From the NCBI RefSeq assembly GCF_031846165.1, contig NZ_JAVRIE010000001.1, positions 248,001 to 312,000 of the forward strand: 64,000 bases of DNA. The letters run 5' to 3'. Shown piece by piece: positions 51,802 to 61,376 of this stretch. Numbering within the stretch: the stretch's first letter is position 1; each line of letters opens with the position of its first letter. The translations under genes were made by a program, and so were the position numbers. The notes below the pieces were generated by a model. The model was given only the letters and a program-made list of their open reading frames with translations. It made no database searches and was not told the DNA's origin. Source of the DNA: Glaciecola blandensis. GTDB taxonomy: Bacteria; Pseudomonadota; Gammaproteobacteria; Enterobacterales; Alteromonadaceae.

Positions 51802-53882
51802 TTCATGCCAGGCTGGGCGCCATCATGAGGCTCAAGAATAAAGAGGTCGCTGCCACCAGGACCAGCCGCTAGCACCATTCCTTCTGACATTCCAAAACGC
51901 ATCTTACGTGGTGCTAAATTAGCCACCATAACAGTCAGTTTACCTTCCAACTCTTCAGGTTGATACGCTGATTTAATACCAGCAAATACCTGTTTTGTTT
52001 CACCACCCAAATCCAATTCTAAACGAAGGAGCTTATCGGCTTTTTCAACGTGTTCGGCTTTTGCTATTCGAGCAACGCGTAAGTCGACCTTGGCAAAGTC
52101 TTCAAAGCTAATCGTTTCAGCGATAGGATCTTGTTCGAGGGGCGTTCCAGATTGAGTTTCAAGCGCCGGTGTAGAGGCTTTCTTTTTTGCTTCTTTCGCT
52201 GGTTTTGTTGCTGGTGCTAGACTTTCTTTTGAGTCTTCGATGATAGCATTCACTTTGTCCATCTCAACGCGTTGCAACAGCGCTTTGAACTTGTTGATTG
52301 AATGACCCAATTTAACTTCTTGTGCGCTGTCCCAATTGAATGAGTCATTCAAGAATGCTTGTGCCTGCTCTGATAACTTCGGCATAACTGGCGTTAAATA
52401 AACCATGAGGATACGGAACAAGTGGATACCAAGAGAGCACACATCATGAGTGAATGCTTGTTTAGCTTCATCTTTAATCGTCACCCAAGGTGCTTGTGCA
52501 TCAATATATTGATTTGCTTGATCAGCTAATGCCATGATATCGCGGACGGCTTTATGATAGTGACGAGCTTCAATATGCTGAGCAATACCTTCACTGGCTT
52601 TCTGGAAGGTAGCAAGTAACTCAGGGTTTTCAATGTTATCAGACAGTTTGCCGTCAAAGCGTTTAGTGATAAAGCCTGCACAGCGGCTAGCGATATTGAC
52701 AACTTTACCCACTAAATCAGAGTTTACTTTCTGGACAAAGTCTTCAAAATTTAAGTCGATATCTGTTACCGAATCGTTTAATTTCGATGCAAAGTAATAT
52801 CTTAAGTATTCGGGGTTCAAATGCTCTAAATAGGTGCGAGCCTTAATAAATGTGCCGCTCGATTTGGACATCTTAGCGCCGTTAACAGTCACGAAACCAT
52901 GAATGTTCACACCCGTCGGCTTTCTGAATCCAGCACCTTCAAGCATTGCTGGCCAGAACAAGCAGTGGAAGTAAGTAATGTCTTTACCAATGAAATGATA
53001 CAGCTCGGTGTCAGTATCTTTTGCCCAAAACGGGGCGTCATCGATACCATTGGCATCGCAGAAATGTTTAAAGCTGGCCATGTAACCCACTGGAGCATCA
53101 ACCCAAACATAAAAAAACTTGCCCGGAGCATTGGGTATTTCAAAACCAAAGTAAGGAGCGTCGCGACTGATATCCCATTGCTGTAGCCCTTGCTCAAACC
53201 ATTCTTCTAGTTTGTTTGCCATCTCATTTTGTATAGCGCCGGAGCGGATCCAAGATTTCAGCATATCTTCAAACTTAGGAAGGTCGAAGAAATAGTGTTC
53301 AGAGTCGCGTAACACCGGTGTTGCACCGGACACTACCGAACGTGGGTTCTTTACTTCAGTTGGACTGTAAGTAGCACTGCAAACATCACAGTTGTCGCCG
53401 TTCTGGTTTTCAGCACCACAACTAGGACAATCACCCTTGATAAAGCGGTCTGGCAAAAACATTTCTTTTTCGGGATCATATAACTGGCTGATCACGCGTT
53501 TACTGATATATCCAGCGTCATTCAAATTGTTATAGACTAATTCACAAAGAGTCTTGTTTTCTTCTGAATGAGTCACATAATAATTGTTATAGTCAACGTG
53601 AAAATCAAGCAAATCTTGGTGATGTTCTTCGCGTGTTTTAGCGACCATTTGTTCTGGCGTAATGCCTAACTCTTGTGCTTTCAACATGACCGGTGTACCG
53701 TGCGCATCGTCTGCACACACGCTGTAACATTCGTGACCTCTCATTCGTTGGAATCGAGTCCAGATATCGGTTTGAATATGTTCTAAGAGATGGCCTAAAT
53801 GAATTGAACCGTTTGCGTAGGGTAATGCACTGGTGACCAAAATACGGCGTTTTTCAGCCGTAGCAACTTGAGTAGTAGACAT
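51792..53882 (-). CDS. metG: Methionyl-tRNA synthetase
   Basis: A 696-residue class I synthetase of the MetG1 type. The HIGH motif is in PYANGSIHLGHLLEH, the zinc knuckle in CPSCGAENQNGDNCDVC and KMSKS in NGAKMSKSSGTFI. After the anticodon-binding domain and a charged Ala/Lys linker (SLAPATKPAKEAKKKAS) comes a C-terminal tRNA-binding dimerisation domain of about 100 residues (FAKVDLRVARIAKAEHVEKADKLL, GMVLAAGPGG). It is divergent from mrp as in E. coli; the 132-base spacer must hold both promoters. Confidence 0.97.
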   Translation of the reverse strand: MSTTQVATAEKRRILVTSALPYANGSIHLGHLLEHIQTDIWTRFQRMRGHECYSVCADDAHGTPVMLKAQELGITPEQMVAKTREEHHQDLLDFHVDYNNYYVTHSEENKTLCELVYNNLNDAGYISKRVISQLYDPEKEMFLPDRFIKGDCPSCGAENQNGDNCDVCSATYSPTEVKNPRSVVSGATPVLRDSEHYFFDLPKFEDMLKSWIRSGAIQNEMANKLEEWFEQGLQQWDISRDAPYFGFEIPNAPGKFFYVWVDAPVGYMASFKHFCDANGIDDAPFWAKDTDTELYHFIGKDITYFHCLFWPAMLEGAGFRKPTGVNIHGFVTVNGAKMSKSSGTFIKARTYLEHLNPEYLRYYFASKLNDSVTDIDLNFEDFVQKVNSDLVGKVVNIASRCAGFITKRFDGKLSDNIENPELLATFQKASEGIAQHIEARHYHKAVRDIMALADQANQYIDAQAPWVTIKDEAKQAFTHDVCSLGIHLFRILMVYLTPVMPKLSEQAQAFLNDSFNWDSAQEVKLGHSINKFKALLQRVEMDKVNAIIEDSKESLAPATKPAKEAKKKASTPALETQSGTPLEQDPIAETISFEDFAKVDLRVARIAKAEHVEKADKLLRLELDLGGETKQVFAGIKSAYQPEELEGKLTVMVANLAPRKMRFGMSEGMVLAAGPGGSDLFILEPHDGAQPGMKVK

Positions 53883-54014
53883 AGATTAAATATAGGTTTC
53901 ACAAATAAAAATTAATGCGCAGATGGTAGCCCAAACAAGCTTATTTTGCATTACGTAATTCTATCGAATAAGTAGTTTTCTGACGCATCTTTATCCAAAA
54001 AGGAGTTTTTCGCC

Positions 54015-55139
54015 GTGTTTTCAAGAAAAAAGCTAGAAAGAAACGATGCAATTGAGCAGGCGGTCGCGTCATTTTTTAACCTTAATAGCGAACCAAAACA
54101 CCGCGAAGCCATCGTTGCTTTAGCTGATGAGAAAAGCTTAGAGAAGGGTAAAAAGCAGGTTATTGAGCTCAGTTTGCCATTCTGTGCGAATTCACGTTTG
54201 GACGCACTTGCTGCTTATTTAACCGAGCAAATGCCATCCTTAAACAAGAGTGAAATAAAGGTTAGCTACAATATTCCTATCACAGCGGCGAAAACAACAC
54301 CCATACCCAATGTTAAGAATGTGATTGCGGTTTCCTCAGGCAAAGGGGGCGTAGGTAAGTCGGCTACTAGTGTTAACCTTGCGTTTGCTTTGATGGAAGA
54401 GGGAGCACGCGTAGGGATTGTGGATGCAGATATTTACGGGCCATCTGTTCCGATCATGCTGGGTAACCCAGAGGCGCATCCAGCGAGTGAAGATAACCGA
54501 ACTATGTTTCCAATTGATGTGCATGGCGTAGTTGCTAATTCTATCGGTTATCTAGTAGACAGTGAGAGCGCGGCCATATGGCGGGGACCCATGGCGACCA
54601 AAGCATTAAAGCAATTAATTTATGAAACGAAGTGGCCCTTGTTAGATTATTTAATCGTAGATTTGCCGCCAGGAACGGGCGATATCCATCTTACATTAGC
54701 GCAACAGGTTCCCTTGAGCGCAGCCGTCGTTGTTAGTACGCCTCAAACGATTGCTACTGCTGATGCGAAAAAAGGCATTGCGATGTTCGGCAAATTGGAT
54801 GTGCCAGTATTGGGGATCGTTGAAAATATGAGCTATTTCCAATGTGCGTGCGGAGAGAAGTCCTATCCTTTCTCCAAAGGAGGTTCAGCTAAACTTGCAC
54901 AACAATTTGAAATACCCGTGTTAGGCGAATTACCTTTGAGTAACGCTATTCGAGAGCATGCTGACGAAGGGAAGCCAATAGTGGTCTTTGATCCCGGCAA
55001 TGAAGCCAGTCTTATTTATCGTGAAATCGCTCAACAAGTGTCTATAAAAATAGGCGCAGAATTGCCCCAGCACGCATTAGTAACGAAGCATACACAAGGA
55101 AATCCTGAGCTAGGTATACCTATTGTTAATCAACAATAA
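54015..55139 (+). CDS. apbC: Mrp/ApbC iron-sulfur cluster carrier ATPase
   Basis: A 374-residue P-loop ATPase that carries Fe-S clusters to apoproteins. The deviant Walker A is AVSSGKGGVGKSATSVNLA (residues about 104-122), with VDADIYGPSVPIM, PPGTGDIHLTLAQQVP and VSTPQTIATADAKKGI. The cluster-binding CxC is in YFQCACGEKSYPF. An N-terminal MIP18-like domain of about 95 residues precedes the ATPase; it is degenerate. The start is GTG at 54015 after AAGGAG. Divergent linkage to metG is a classic gammaproteobacterial arrangement; dcd follows. Confidence 0.94.
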   Translation: MFSRKKLERNDAIEQAVASFFNLNSEPKHREAIVALADEKSLEKGKKQVIELSLPFCANSRLDALAAYLTEQMPSLNKSEIKVSYNIPITAAKTTPIPNVKNVIAVSSGKGGVGKSATSVNLAFALMEEGARVGIVDADIYGPSVPIMLGNPEAHPASEDNRTMFPIDVHGVVANSIGYLVDSESAAIWRGPMATKALKQLIYETKWPLLDYLIVDLPPGTGDIHLTLAQQVPLSAAVVVSTPQTIATADAKKGIAMFGKLDVPVLGIVENMSYFQCACGEKSYPFSKGGSAKLAQQFEIPVLGELPLSNAIREHADEGKPIVVFDPGNEASLIYREIAQQVSIKIGAELPQHALVTKHTQGNPELGIPIVNQQ

Positions 55140-55240
55140 ATGAAAATATTGCAAGCGCTGCGATCTGCAAGCATAATCAATCACATAAGTTTAGGTAAGC
55201 ATTCCTAAATAGTGGTTGTTGTGTTTCAAGGAACAAAGTT

Positions 55241-55834
55241 ATGCGTTTGTGTGACAAGGATATTCTAAAATATCTGCAAGAAGGGAAAATAAGCATCGTT
55301 CCTTCACCCGATTATGATCAAATCAGCGGCTTGACTGTCGATGTCAGGCTCAGTAATAAATTCAGAGTTTTTCAAGAACATGCAGCGCCTTATATTGATT
55401 TGAGTGGCCCGAAAGAAAGCGTTCAAAAAGCCCTCGATTCAGTCATGAGTGACGAAATTTGCATTGCAGATGAAGACTCCTTTTTCCTTCATCCAGGTGA
55501 GCTCGCGATAGCAGTTACGCATGAATCAATTACCTTACCAGACAATATCGTCGGTTGGCTTGACGGTCGTTCTTCACTTGCTCGATTGGGTTTGATGGTT
55601 CATGTCACTGCACATCGAATCGACCCAGGTTGGTCAGGTCAGATTGTTTTAGAGTTTTATAACAGCGGAAAACTTCCCTTAGCGCTGAAGCCTCTTATGA
55701 AAATAGGTGCAATAAGTTTTGAGATGCTTAGCGGTCATGCCGAAAAACCTTACAATGCCAGAGTAGATGCAAAATACAAAGGTCAAATAGGCGCAATTGC
55801 GAGTCGTATCAGCGCTGACGACAAGAGCGAATAA
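55241..55834 (+). CDS. dcd: dCTP deaminase
   Basis: A 197-residue trimeric enzyme that deaminates dCTP to dUTP, feeding thymidylate synthesis. Family motifs are LTVDVRLSNKFRVF, FFLHPGELAIAVT, WLDGRSSLARLGLMVHVTAHRIDPGWSGQIVLEFYN (with the catalytic Glu in VLEFYN) and KYKGQIGAI. No dUTPase-type fusion is seen. It begins 100 bases after mrp and is followed closely by the GGDEF-EAL gene. Confidence 0.97.
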   Translation: MRLCDKDILKYLQEGKISIVPSPDYDQISGLTVDVRLSNKFRVFQEHAAPYIDLSGPKESVQKALDSVMSDEICIADEDSFFLHPGELAIAVTHESITLPDNIVGWLDGRSSLARLGLMVHVTAHRIDPGWSGQIVLEFYNSGKLPLALKPLMKIGAISFEMLSGHAEKPYNARVDAKYKGQIGAIASRISADDKSE

Positions 55835-55876
55835 ATGTAGTAAAGGCGTGAGCTATACTCAGGATGAGGTGAAAGT

Positions 55877-58300
55877 TTGGCAAAACCAAAACCAAAACTA
55901 AAAATATCAAGCTTAATTCAGTTTAAGCAAGCGTCGCTGCAGGGAGTAGGGCTTTCAGAATCCCAGGTCTCTGAAGTCCAGTCGAAGCTGTTGTCTATTA
56001 TATCCAAACTTCTTTACGTCACCCAGCCTTTCAATATATTTAACGCCTTGTTACTGGCGTTCATGTTTCAAGATTATGGCAACTCTCAGTTCCTCAACTC
56101 GATTGCGTCCTTTCTCTGTTGTGTTTCGCTGTGTTGGCTCATATGGTCAGAGTACTTTTGGCGCCGCAATCAAGAATACATTACCAACCGGGTCGCAATG
56201 CGGATTCATTGTATTTTTTCTGTTGCGGTAGCGTCGGGCTTCAGTCTTTACTCTTATTATCTCTTTCCAATAGTCGGTGATGAAGGGCGACTCGTCCTAG
56301 TCGCGGTGGTGACAGGTATGATTTGTGGTGGAGCGTTTGCACTCTGCATGGTGCCAAGGGCAGCATTCTATTGGATTTTACCTCTAACGGTATCCTCTAT
56401 TCACATTGGCTACATGCTCGGGGACCTTACTTTTAGTATCGTATTGAGCGGAATGATATTGTTCTACGCCGCACTGATTAGCACCATTATATTAGCTCTA
56501 CATCGTACTTATCTAATGAGAATTGCAGCTGAACAACGCGCTCAAATTCAGAAATCCAAGGCGGAATATCAAAAAGAGAGTATGAGCGTTTTGATGCAGG
56601 ACTTTGAAGATCACGTGAGTGATTGGCTATGGGAGCTGGATGGACGAGGTAAATTGTCACATTTACCGAGCAAAATTAAATCTGCTATTCATCTCGACAA
56701 CGAACAAATCATTGAACTCGATCTACCGACCTTATTATCGCAACATTTTCATTGTACTGAAGCTGACCACCTCAAAAAAATTAAGCAAGTGGAAGAGGCT
56801 GTAGCGAATCAAATGGAATTTAACGGCGTTGTGTTGCCAATATACTTAAACGATCAAGTCGCTTGGATGTCATTATCGGGTAAACCTCTATTTGAGGACG
56901 ATGAACTTATTGGTTGGCGCGGTGTTGCCAAAGATGTGACTTCAGAGTACACACACAAACAAGAAATTGAACGCTTGGCGAAAACAGATATGCTGACAGG
57001 GCTACCGAATCGCTTCCAATTCAATAAGCATGCAAGTCGCTTTGAGTCAGGTGCAATTCCTTTCATGATCATGTTGATAGACTTGGATAACTTCAAAGAA
57101 GTAAATGATGTCTTTGGTCATCATGAAGGAGATAAATTACTTCAACATATTGCTCACCGTTTTACACAAGCATTACTGTCAAAAGAAATGATCGCTAGAT
57201 TAGGCGGAGATGAGTTTATTCTGTTCAGTACAGAGGTAAAAAATGCACAACGAAGAGCAAGGCAGATACTCGATTGTTTATCTGCTCCAATTCGCTTAAC
57301 TAACACACAGGTTGAAATTAAAGCGAGTGTCGGTGTTAGTGTTGCGCCGCAACATGGCCTTGTTCTCGATGATTTATTTAAGAAAGCAGATATAGCGATG
57401 TATGCTGCGAAGGGAAGTGGTAAAGGCCAATTCACTATTTTTAATAATCTGCTTGAGGCTGAAAACAACAAACGTATTCAGATGATGAGCGACTTGCGGG
57501 TTGCGGTAGACGAAGGTCAGTTTTTTGTTGAATACCAACCTCAGGTTGACAGCTTAAATCATAATGTAACAGGCATGGAAGCTTTGGTACGTTGGTCTCA
57601 CCCTAAACATGGCAGAGTATCGCCAGGCGATTTCATTGAATTAGCCGAAGAAACGGGGCAAATTATTTCTATTGGCAGTTATGTGCTGGAGCAAGCATGT
57701 CAGGACGCAAAAGCGTGGCCAAACGATTTGAAAGTGAGCGTCAATGTATCAGGTCTTCAGTGCCTATCTGATAACTTTATTGATATGGTGATGTTAACAC
57801 TAGACAGGACTGGTCTTCCGCCATCCCGTTTGGAGTTAGAAGTGACTGAGTCGGCGATTATTGAGAACATTGATGCAGTAAACAATAAGTTAAAATTACT
57901 TAAGCAGAAAGGTATTTCCATTGCACTGGATGACTTTGGTACTGGTTTCTCATCGTTATCTTATTTACAGCAACTCTCCATCGATACCTTAAAAATAGAC
58001 CGTTCATTTATTACTGAGTTAGATTCAGATGCCACAGCGGAGCGCTCAGCAGCGATTGTCGATGTAATATTAAAGCTAGCAAAAGGTCTTAATTTAAGTG
58101 TCACGATTGAAGGCGTTGAAACAGAAACACAGTTAGAAAAGGTGAATTTGTTAGGTGGTTATACAATTCAAGGCTACTACTTTTCTAAACCACTTCCTTT
58201 GAAAGAAGTGCGTAGCTTTATTACTGACTTTACGATGCCAGCTACAGGCGATGCCAAACTCCAAAGCTTAAATTCTGAGCTAAAAAGGGCAATTGTATAA
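55877..58300 (+). CDS. Membrane-bound GGDEF-EAL cyclic-di-GMP signalling protein
   Basis: An 807-residue protein starting at TTG 55877 after GAGGTGA. The N-terminal half has about six membrane helices (residues about 50-215), then a PAS-like domain (about 230-365). The GGDEF domain has TDMLTGLPNRFQFN and an intact active site RLGGDEF near residue 440; an inhibitory RxxD site is not obvious. The EAL domain has MEALVRWSHP near 567, VNVSGLQ, LELEVTESAIIE, ALDDFGTGFSSLSYLQ and LKIDRSF, ending IEGVET. Both catalytic sites look complete, so net activity as cyclase or phosphodiesterase cannot be predicted. It is a likely dcd-linked but functionally separate gene. Confidence 0.92.
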   Translation: MAKPKPKLKISSLIQFKQASLQGVGLSESQVSEVQSKLLSIISKLLYVTQPFNIFNALLLAFMFQDYGNSQFLNSIASFLCCVSLCWLIWSEYFWRRNQEYITNRVAMRIHCIFSVAVASGFSLYSYYLFPIVGDEGRLVLVAVVTGMICGGAFALCMVPRAAFYWILPLTVSSIHIGYMLGDLTFSIVLSGMILFYAALISTIILALHRTYLMRIAAEQRAQIQKSKAEYQKESMSVLMQDFEDHVSDWLWELDGRGKLSHLPSKIKSAIHLDNEQIIELDLPTLLSQHFHCTEADHLKKIKQVEEAVANQMEFNGVVLPIYLNDQVAWMSLSGKPLFEDDELIGWRGVAKDVTSEYTHKQEIERLAKTDMLTGLPNRFQFNKHASRFESGAIPFMIMLIDLDNFKEVNDVFGHHEGDKLLQHIAHRFTQALLSKEMIARLGGDEFILFSTEVKNAQRRARQILDCLSAPIRLTNTQVEIKASVGVSVAPQHGLVLDDLFKKADIAMYAAKGSGKGQFTIFNNLLEAENNKRIQMMSDLRVAVDEGQFFVEYQPQVDSLNHNVTGMEALVRWSHPKHGRVSPGDFIELAEETGQIISIGSYVLEQACQDAKAWPNDLKVSVNVSGLQCLSDNFIDMVMLTLDRTGLPPSRLELEVTESAIIENIDAVNNKLKLLKQKGISIALDDFGTGFSSLSYLQQLSIDTLKIDRSFITELDSDATAERSAAIVDVILKLAKGLNLSVTIEGVETETQLEKVNLLGGYTIQGYYFSKPLPLKEVRSFITDFTMPATGDAKLQSLNSELKRAIV

Positions 58301-58328
58301 AATTACTGGCTTTTTCTGTGTGGGTAAA

Positions 58329-58334
58329 TATAAT
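58329..58334 (+). promoter_or_regulatory. -10 element of the tRNA-Pro promoter
   Basis: A perfect TATAAT lies 13 bases before the mature tRNA and is followed by a GC-rich discriminator (GCCCC), as in stable-RNA promoters. The -35 is weak (TGGCTT at 58307-58312, spacing 16). Confidence 0.55.
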
Positions 58335-58347
58335 GCCCCACTTCGGT

Positions 58348-58424
58348 CGGTGTGTGGCGCAGCTTGGTAGCGCACTGTCATGGGGTGTCAGGGGTCGGAG
58401 GTTCGAATCCTCTCACACCGACCA
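58348..58424 (+). tRNA. proL: tRNA-Pro, anticodon GGG
   Basis: A 77-base cloverleaf with acceptor stem CGGTGTG/CACACCG, discriminator A and encoded CCA at 58422-58424. The D arm is GCGC-AGCTTGGTA-GCGC, the T arm GGAGG-TTCGAAT-CCTCT. The anticodon loop ATGGGGT gives GGG at 58382-58384, decoding CCC/CCU. Sequence is close to E. coli proL, including the U-U mismatch in the anticodon stem. No clear terminator follows. Confidence 0.96.
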
Positions 58425-58523
58425 ATTCTCCTTTGCTTTGCGTGCAATCACTCTGGCGCAAATTACTGAGTAAAGGTAAGGCCTTGAATCGCTGACAAGA
58501 GTAATACAGATGAATGGCTGACT

Positions 58524-59015
58524 CTAATTTAAAAAGTCTTCCAAAAACCAAGCTGAAAATTCGTGTCTTCCACCTAAATTGCTTTTGTTGTAGATGCTGG
58601 AAGCTTGTTGCCTAACCGTCATTTCTTTTGTGTCTCTTACGCTTGCGATTTCTTTTAAGCTTAAGCCTTTTAATAAGAGCAGCGCGACCTGTTGCTCACC
58701 CATTGTTAACTCCCACTGTTCAAATTGATTTTTAATAATAAGACTGTAGCGTTTTCTTTCTTCTTGTATTTTACCGCTAAGTAAAGCGACCTGCTGATTT
58801 GCATCTGCAAGTTTCGATGCTAGCTCCTGCAAATTTTTGTTTTTTGTGCGCATGTGCAGAACAAGAACGGTAGCACCTAATCCAGAGAGGAGCACCAAGG
58901 ACGCCTCTTGCGCAATATGCCAAAAAGGCATTCCCAACCCGACATCTACCATCACATCAAAAGCGTTTAGTGTCATGATGATAAATAAGATGGTTGCTAC
59001 AACAGTGTTTCTCAT
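58524..59015 (-). CDS. Membrane-anchored LuxR-type transcriptional regulator
   Basis: A 163-residue protein from the ATG at 59013-59015, after AAGGAAG; six upstream in-frame codons are disregarded. Two membrane helices at about residues 3-20 and 36-54 are followed by a coiled segment (about 58-95) and a C-terminal LuxR/GerE HTH: LTMGEQQVALLLLKGLSLKEIA, then KEMTVRQQASSIYNKSNLGGRHEFSA. There is no receiver or ligand domain, so signal input must come through the membrane part or coiled coil. It is divergent from the TolC-adaptor-RND operon with a 141-base spacer and is a plausible regulator of it. Confidence 0.82.
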   Translation of the reverse strand: MRNTVVATILFIIMTLNAFDVMVDVGLGMPFWHIAQEASLVLLSGLGATVLVLHMRTKNKNLQELASKLADANQQVALLSGKIQEERKRYSLIIKNQFEQWELTMGEQQVALLLLKGLSLKEIASVRDTKEMTVRQQASSIYNKSNLGGRHEFSAWFLEDFLN

Positions 59016-59156
59016 TATTTCTTCCTTAATCACTACTTATGTGGCCTGAGAGCTATGCGTCATACATATGTGCGATGGCGCGTAATACCTATGTCTGATG
59101 CGCTTGCAGACGCAATCTTGTAGTATTGACGCAACTTTAACGAGCGCGAGAAATCA

Positions 59157-60362
59157 GTGACAAGATTCAAATCTCTTTGGTGGCCATGGGGCTATTTCGT
59201 TGTCTATATATGCGTAATTTTGCCAACGCATGCACAACCTAATCTAAGTTTACACGATAGTTTACAAGCAGCTATCGAAAAACAGTCAAATTTGTTAATA
59301 AAACCCAATATTGAGCAAGTTAAAGAGTCGGGTTTGTCAACTTGGCTTGACGGTTCACCATCAGTCTCTTTTATGCATTTGGAGAGCAGAGATGAATTGG
59401 GCACCAATGAAAGTGAGATTACCTTTAGTTTTGATATCAAGTCGCCCTTTTTAAGGGACATTGAGAAAAAGCTGGATAGCAAAGTAGACAAACTACAAAG
59501 CACTGCAAAGCAACAGTTCGCGCTAATTTTATCGGGTCGTTTAAGAAGTATTCTTTGGGAACTGAGCATACAAAAAGCATCTTTAGAGGCCTTGAACCGC
59601 AAGCAAACCTTACTGTCTAGTTTGACAACCCAGTTTGAGGAAATGGCTGCAGCTCAAGCTATTCCGCAATACCTTGCGCTAATAGTGCAAGCTGAAATGA
59701 ATCAACTTTCTATTTCGTTCATGGAATATCAGCGCAATATTAGTAGTTTGCAGGAGCAATATTTTGCTCTCACCGGCCTTCGTGTTTTGCCTAATCAGAT
59801 TAGTGAAAGCCTTGAGGGGGAAGAGATAGCTGAAATAGCGAATCACCCCGATGTTCGAGCTTTAGATGCCGAGTTTGAAAATGCCTATGAAATGTTACTA
59901 GGCAGCAGTAAACGAACTACGCCTTGGAGTATTCAACTCACTGGCAAGCATGTAAGCACGCCAGGGTTTTCAGAAAACCAGTTGGGTGTAGGTGTGGAAG
60001 TGCCTATTGGAATAGGGGAAACCCTTTCTTCCTTGCAAAAAAGTGAATATGCAAAGTTAACAATCGATCATGAAATCGCAAGAAAAAAACTGTACTTACA
60101 ACTAACGGAAAACAAAGCATCAAGGGTGCGAGAATATACATTTTTACAAGAAAAGCAGCGATTGCTCGATAAAGGTTTATCCACATTACATGCATTAAAT
60201 AAGGTAATGGATGAATTGCGTGAAGCGAATGCGCCGAACCAAGAGTTTTTCATTCGTACCTTACTGAACAATATTGATGCCCAATCAAATGTTGAATTGA
60301 ACCGACTTTACACTCAGCGCCAAGTTGCGCTCATTAAACAAGCTGCTGGAATTACACTATGA
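59157..60362 (+). CDS. TolC-family outer-membrane efflux protein
   Basis: A 401-residue outer-membrane factor starting at GTG 59157. A signal peptide of about 26 residues (WGYFVVYICVILPTHA then QP) is followed by two helical repeats typical of TolC/CusC proteins: LSLHDSLQAAIEKQSNL, and the second repeat from about residue 230 with NHPDVRALDAEFENAYEMLL. PWSIQLTGKHVSTPGFSENQLGVGVEVPIGIG is the strand segment. It is shorter than usual for the family (about 450). Its stop overlaps the adaptor start by 4 bases (ATGA), so it is part of a three-gene efflux operon. Confidence 0.85.
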   Translation: MTRFKSLWWPWGYFVVYICVILPTHAQPNLSLHDSLQAAIEKQSNLLIKPNIEQVKESGLSTWLDGSPSVSFMHLESRDELGTNESEITFSFDIKSPFLRDIEKKLDSKVDKLQSTAKQQFALILSGRLRSILWELSIQKASLEALNRKQTLLSSLTTQFEEMAAAQAIPQYLALIVQAEMNQLSISFMEYQRNISSLQEQYFALTGLRVLPNQISESLEGEEIAEIANHPDVRALDAEFENAYEMLLGSSKRTTPWSIQLTGKHVSTPGFSENQLGVGVEVPIGIGETLSSLQKSEYAKLTIDHEIARKKLYLQLTENKASRVREYTFLQEKQRLLDKGLSTLHALNKVMDELREANAPNQEFFIRTLLNNIDAQSNVELNRLYTQRQVALIKQAAGITL

Positions 60363-61375
60363 AAACCTTCTCACTTTTATGCCTCGTACTTACCTTCACT
60401 AGTGTTTCTGCACAGAACTTGTCTGTTGAGCAAACCACGCTTCAAGATTTAGCGTTGCAAACGCAAACAATCGAAACAATAAATTCGTACCGTGGTAAAG
60501 CGCTTTTAGCACAAGCGAGTTCGTTACCAGGGCAGGCTTACGCTTTGAAGTCACCCATTAATGTGCAGCAGATTCGCTACCTGAAAGGGAGTGGTGCAAG
60601 CATCGCTGAAGGAGAGGCTTTCGCAGTGCTTCAAGGGCCAGAGGTACATCACTTTTACATGGCGTACCAAATGAAAAAAGAACTGTATAACCAAGCCCGC
60701 GCACATTTTGAAAATAGTAAAGCGCTATACAAACGAAAATCTCTCAGCGAAAAGGCATGGTTAGACGTCAGCAATGAATTTCATGATACTAAAATGGAAT
60801 TTGATGAACTAACTCACTTTTTTGAACTGGTTGTTGGTTTTGATGAAGAAAAGGATGCCATGACTTTGGCTTCGCCCATTGATGGTTCGCTTGAATATAG
60901 TGGCATTCGGATGGTAGATGCTAACAGCCTTATCGCCTCCTTCGTGCCAAATGACGCGATGAGAATCAAACTAAAGCTACCCATCGATGGGAAGCAAAAC
61001 CCCGAATATTTTATCGCGAAAAACTGCCAATTCGCACTCGATTTCACTGAAGTAAACGAATCTGCATTTTATCTAACGGCATGGGCTCAACTCACAAGTG
61101 GAGATTGTCGTCTGGTGAAAGGACAAATTGTAAGCGCAACGCCAGTATATTCCCTAGATGCTTACAAAGCCAAAAAGTCTGCGGTTTTTAGTTGGGAGGG
61201 AGCAAACTACATTTTTATTAAGACTGAAAATGGTTTTGATGGGGTTGAGGTCAGCTTGATAAATGCTCAAAACGACAATTATGTTTTTCAATCAAAAGCC
61301 TCTTTGGTAAACAAGGATGTGCTGGTCTCTTCTGTAAGCGCGTTGCAAGGGATCTTGCTAGGTTTGGGGCAGTAA
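60359..61375 (+). CDS. Efflux periplasmic adaptor protein, short divergent HlyD/CusB-like
   Basis: A 338-residue secreted protein: signal peptide KTFSLLCLVLTFTSVSA, cleaved before QN. The lipoyl halves are diverged but present (ALKSPINVQQIRYLKGSGASIAEGEAFAVLQGPEV and TLASPIDGSLEYSGIRMV), flanking an alpha-hairpin from about residues 100-155. The beta-barrel region carries two cysteines (NCQFALDF and GDCRLVKG). It lacks the Met/His-rich N-terminus of CusB, so copper or silver is not indicated. Context between a TolC-type channel and an RND permease assigns the role; overlap with the former and a 1-base gap to the latter show tight coupling. Confidence 0.8.
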   Translation: MKTFSLLCLVLTFTSVSAQNLSVEQTTLQDLALQTQTIETINSYRGKALLAQASSLPGQAYALKSPINVQQIRYLKGSGASIAEGEAFAVLQGPEVHHFYMAYQMKKELYNQARAHFENSKALYKRKSLSEKAWLDVSNEFHDTKMEFDELTHFFELVVGFDEEKDAMTLASPIDGSLEYSGIRMVDANSLIASFVPNDAMRIKLKLPIDGKQNPEYFIAKNCQFALDFTEVNESAFYLTAWAQLTSGDCRLVKGQIVSATPVYSLDAYKAKKSAVFSWEGANYIFIKTENGFDGVEVSLINAQNDNYVFQSKASLVNKDVLVSSVSALQGILLGLGQ

Positions 61376-61376
61376 T

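Noticed and set aside
59157..60362. TolC-type gene as the channel for the tandem RND operon at 26.6-34.2 kb
   Set aside because: It is 25 kb away and tightly bound to its own adaptor and permease, so there is no sequence support.
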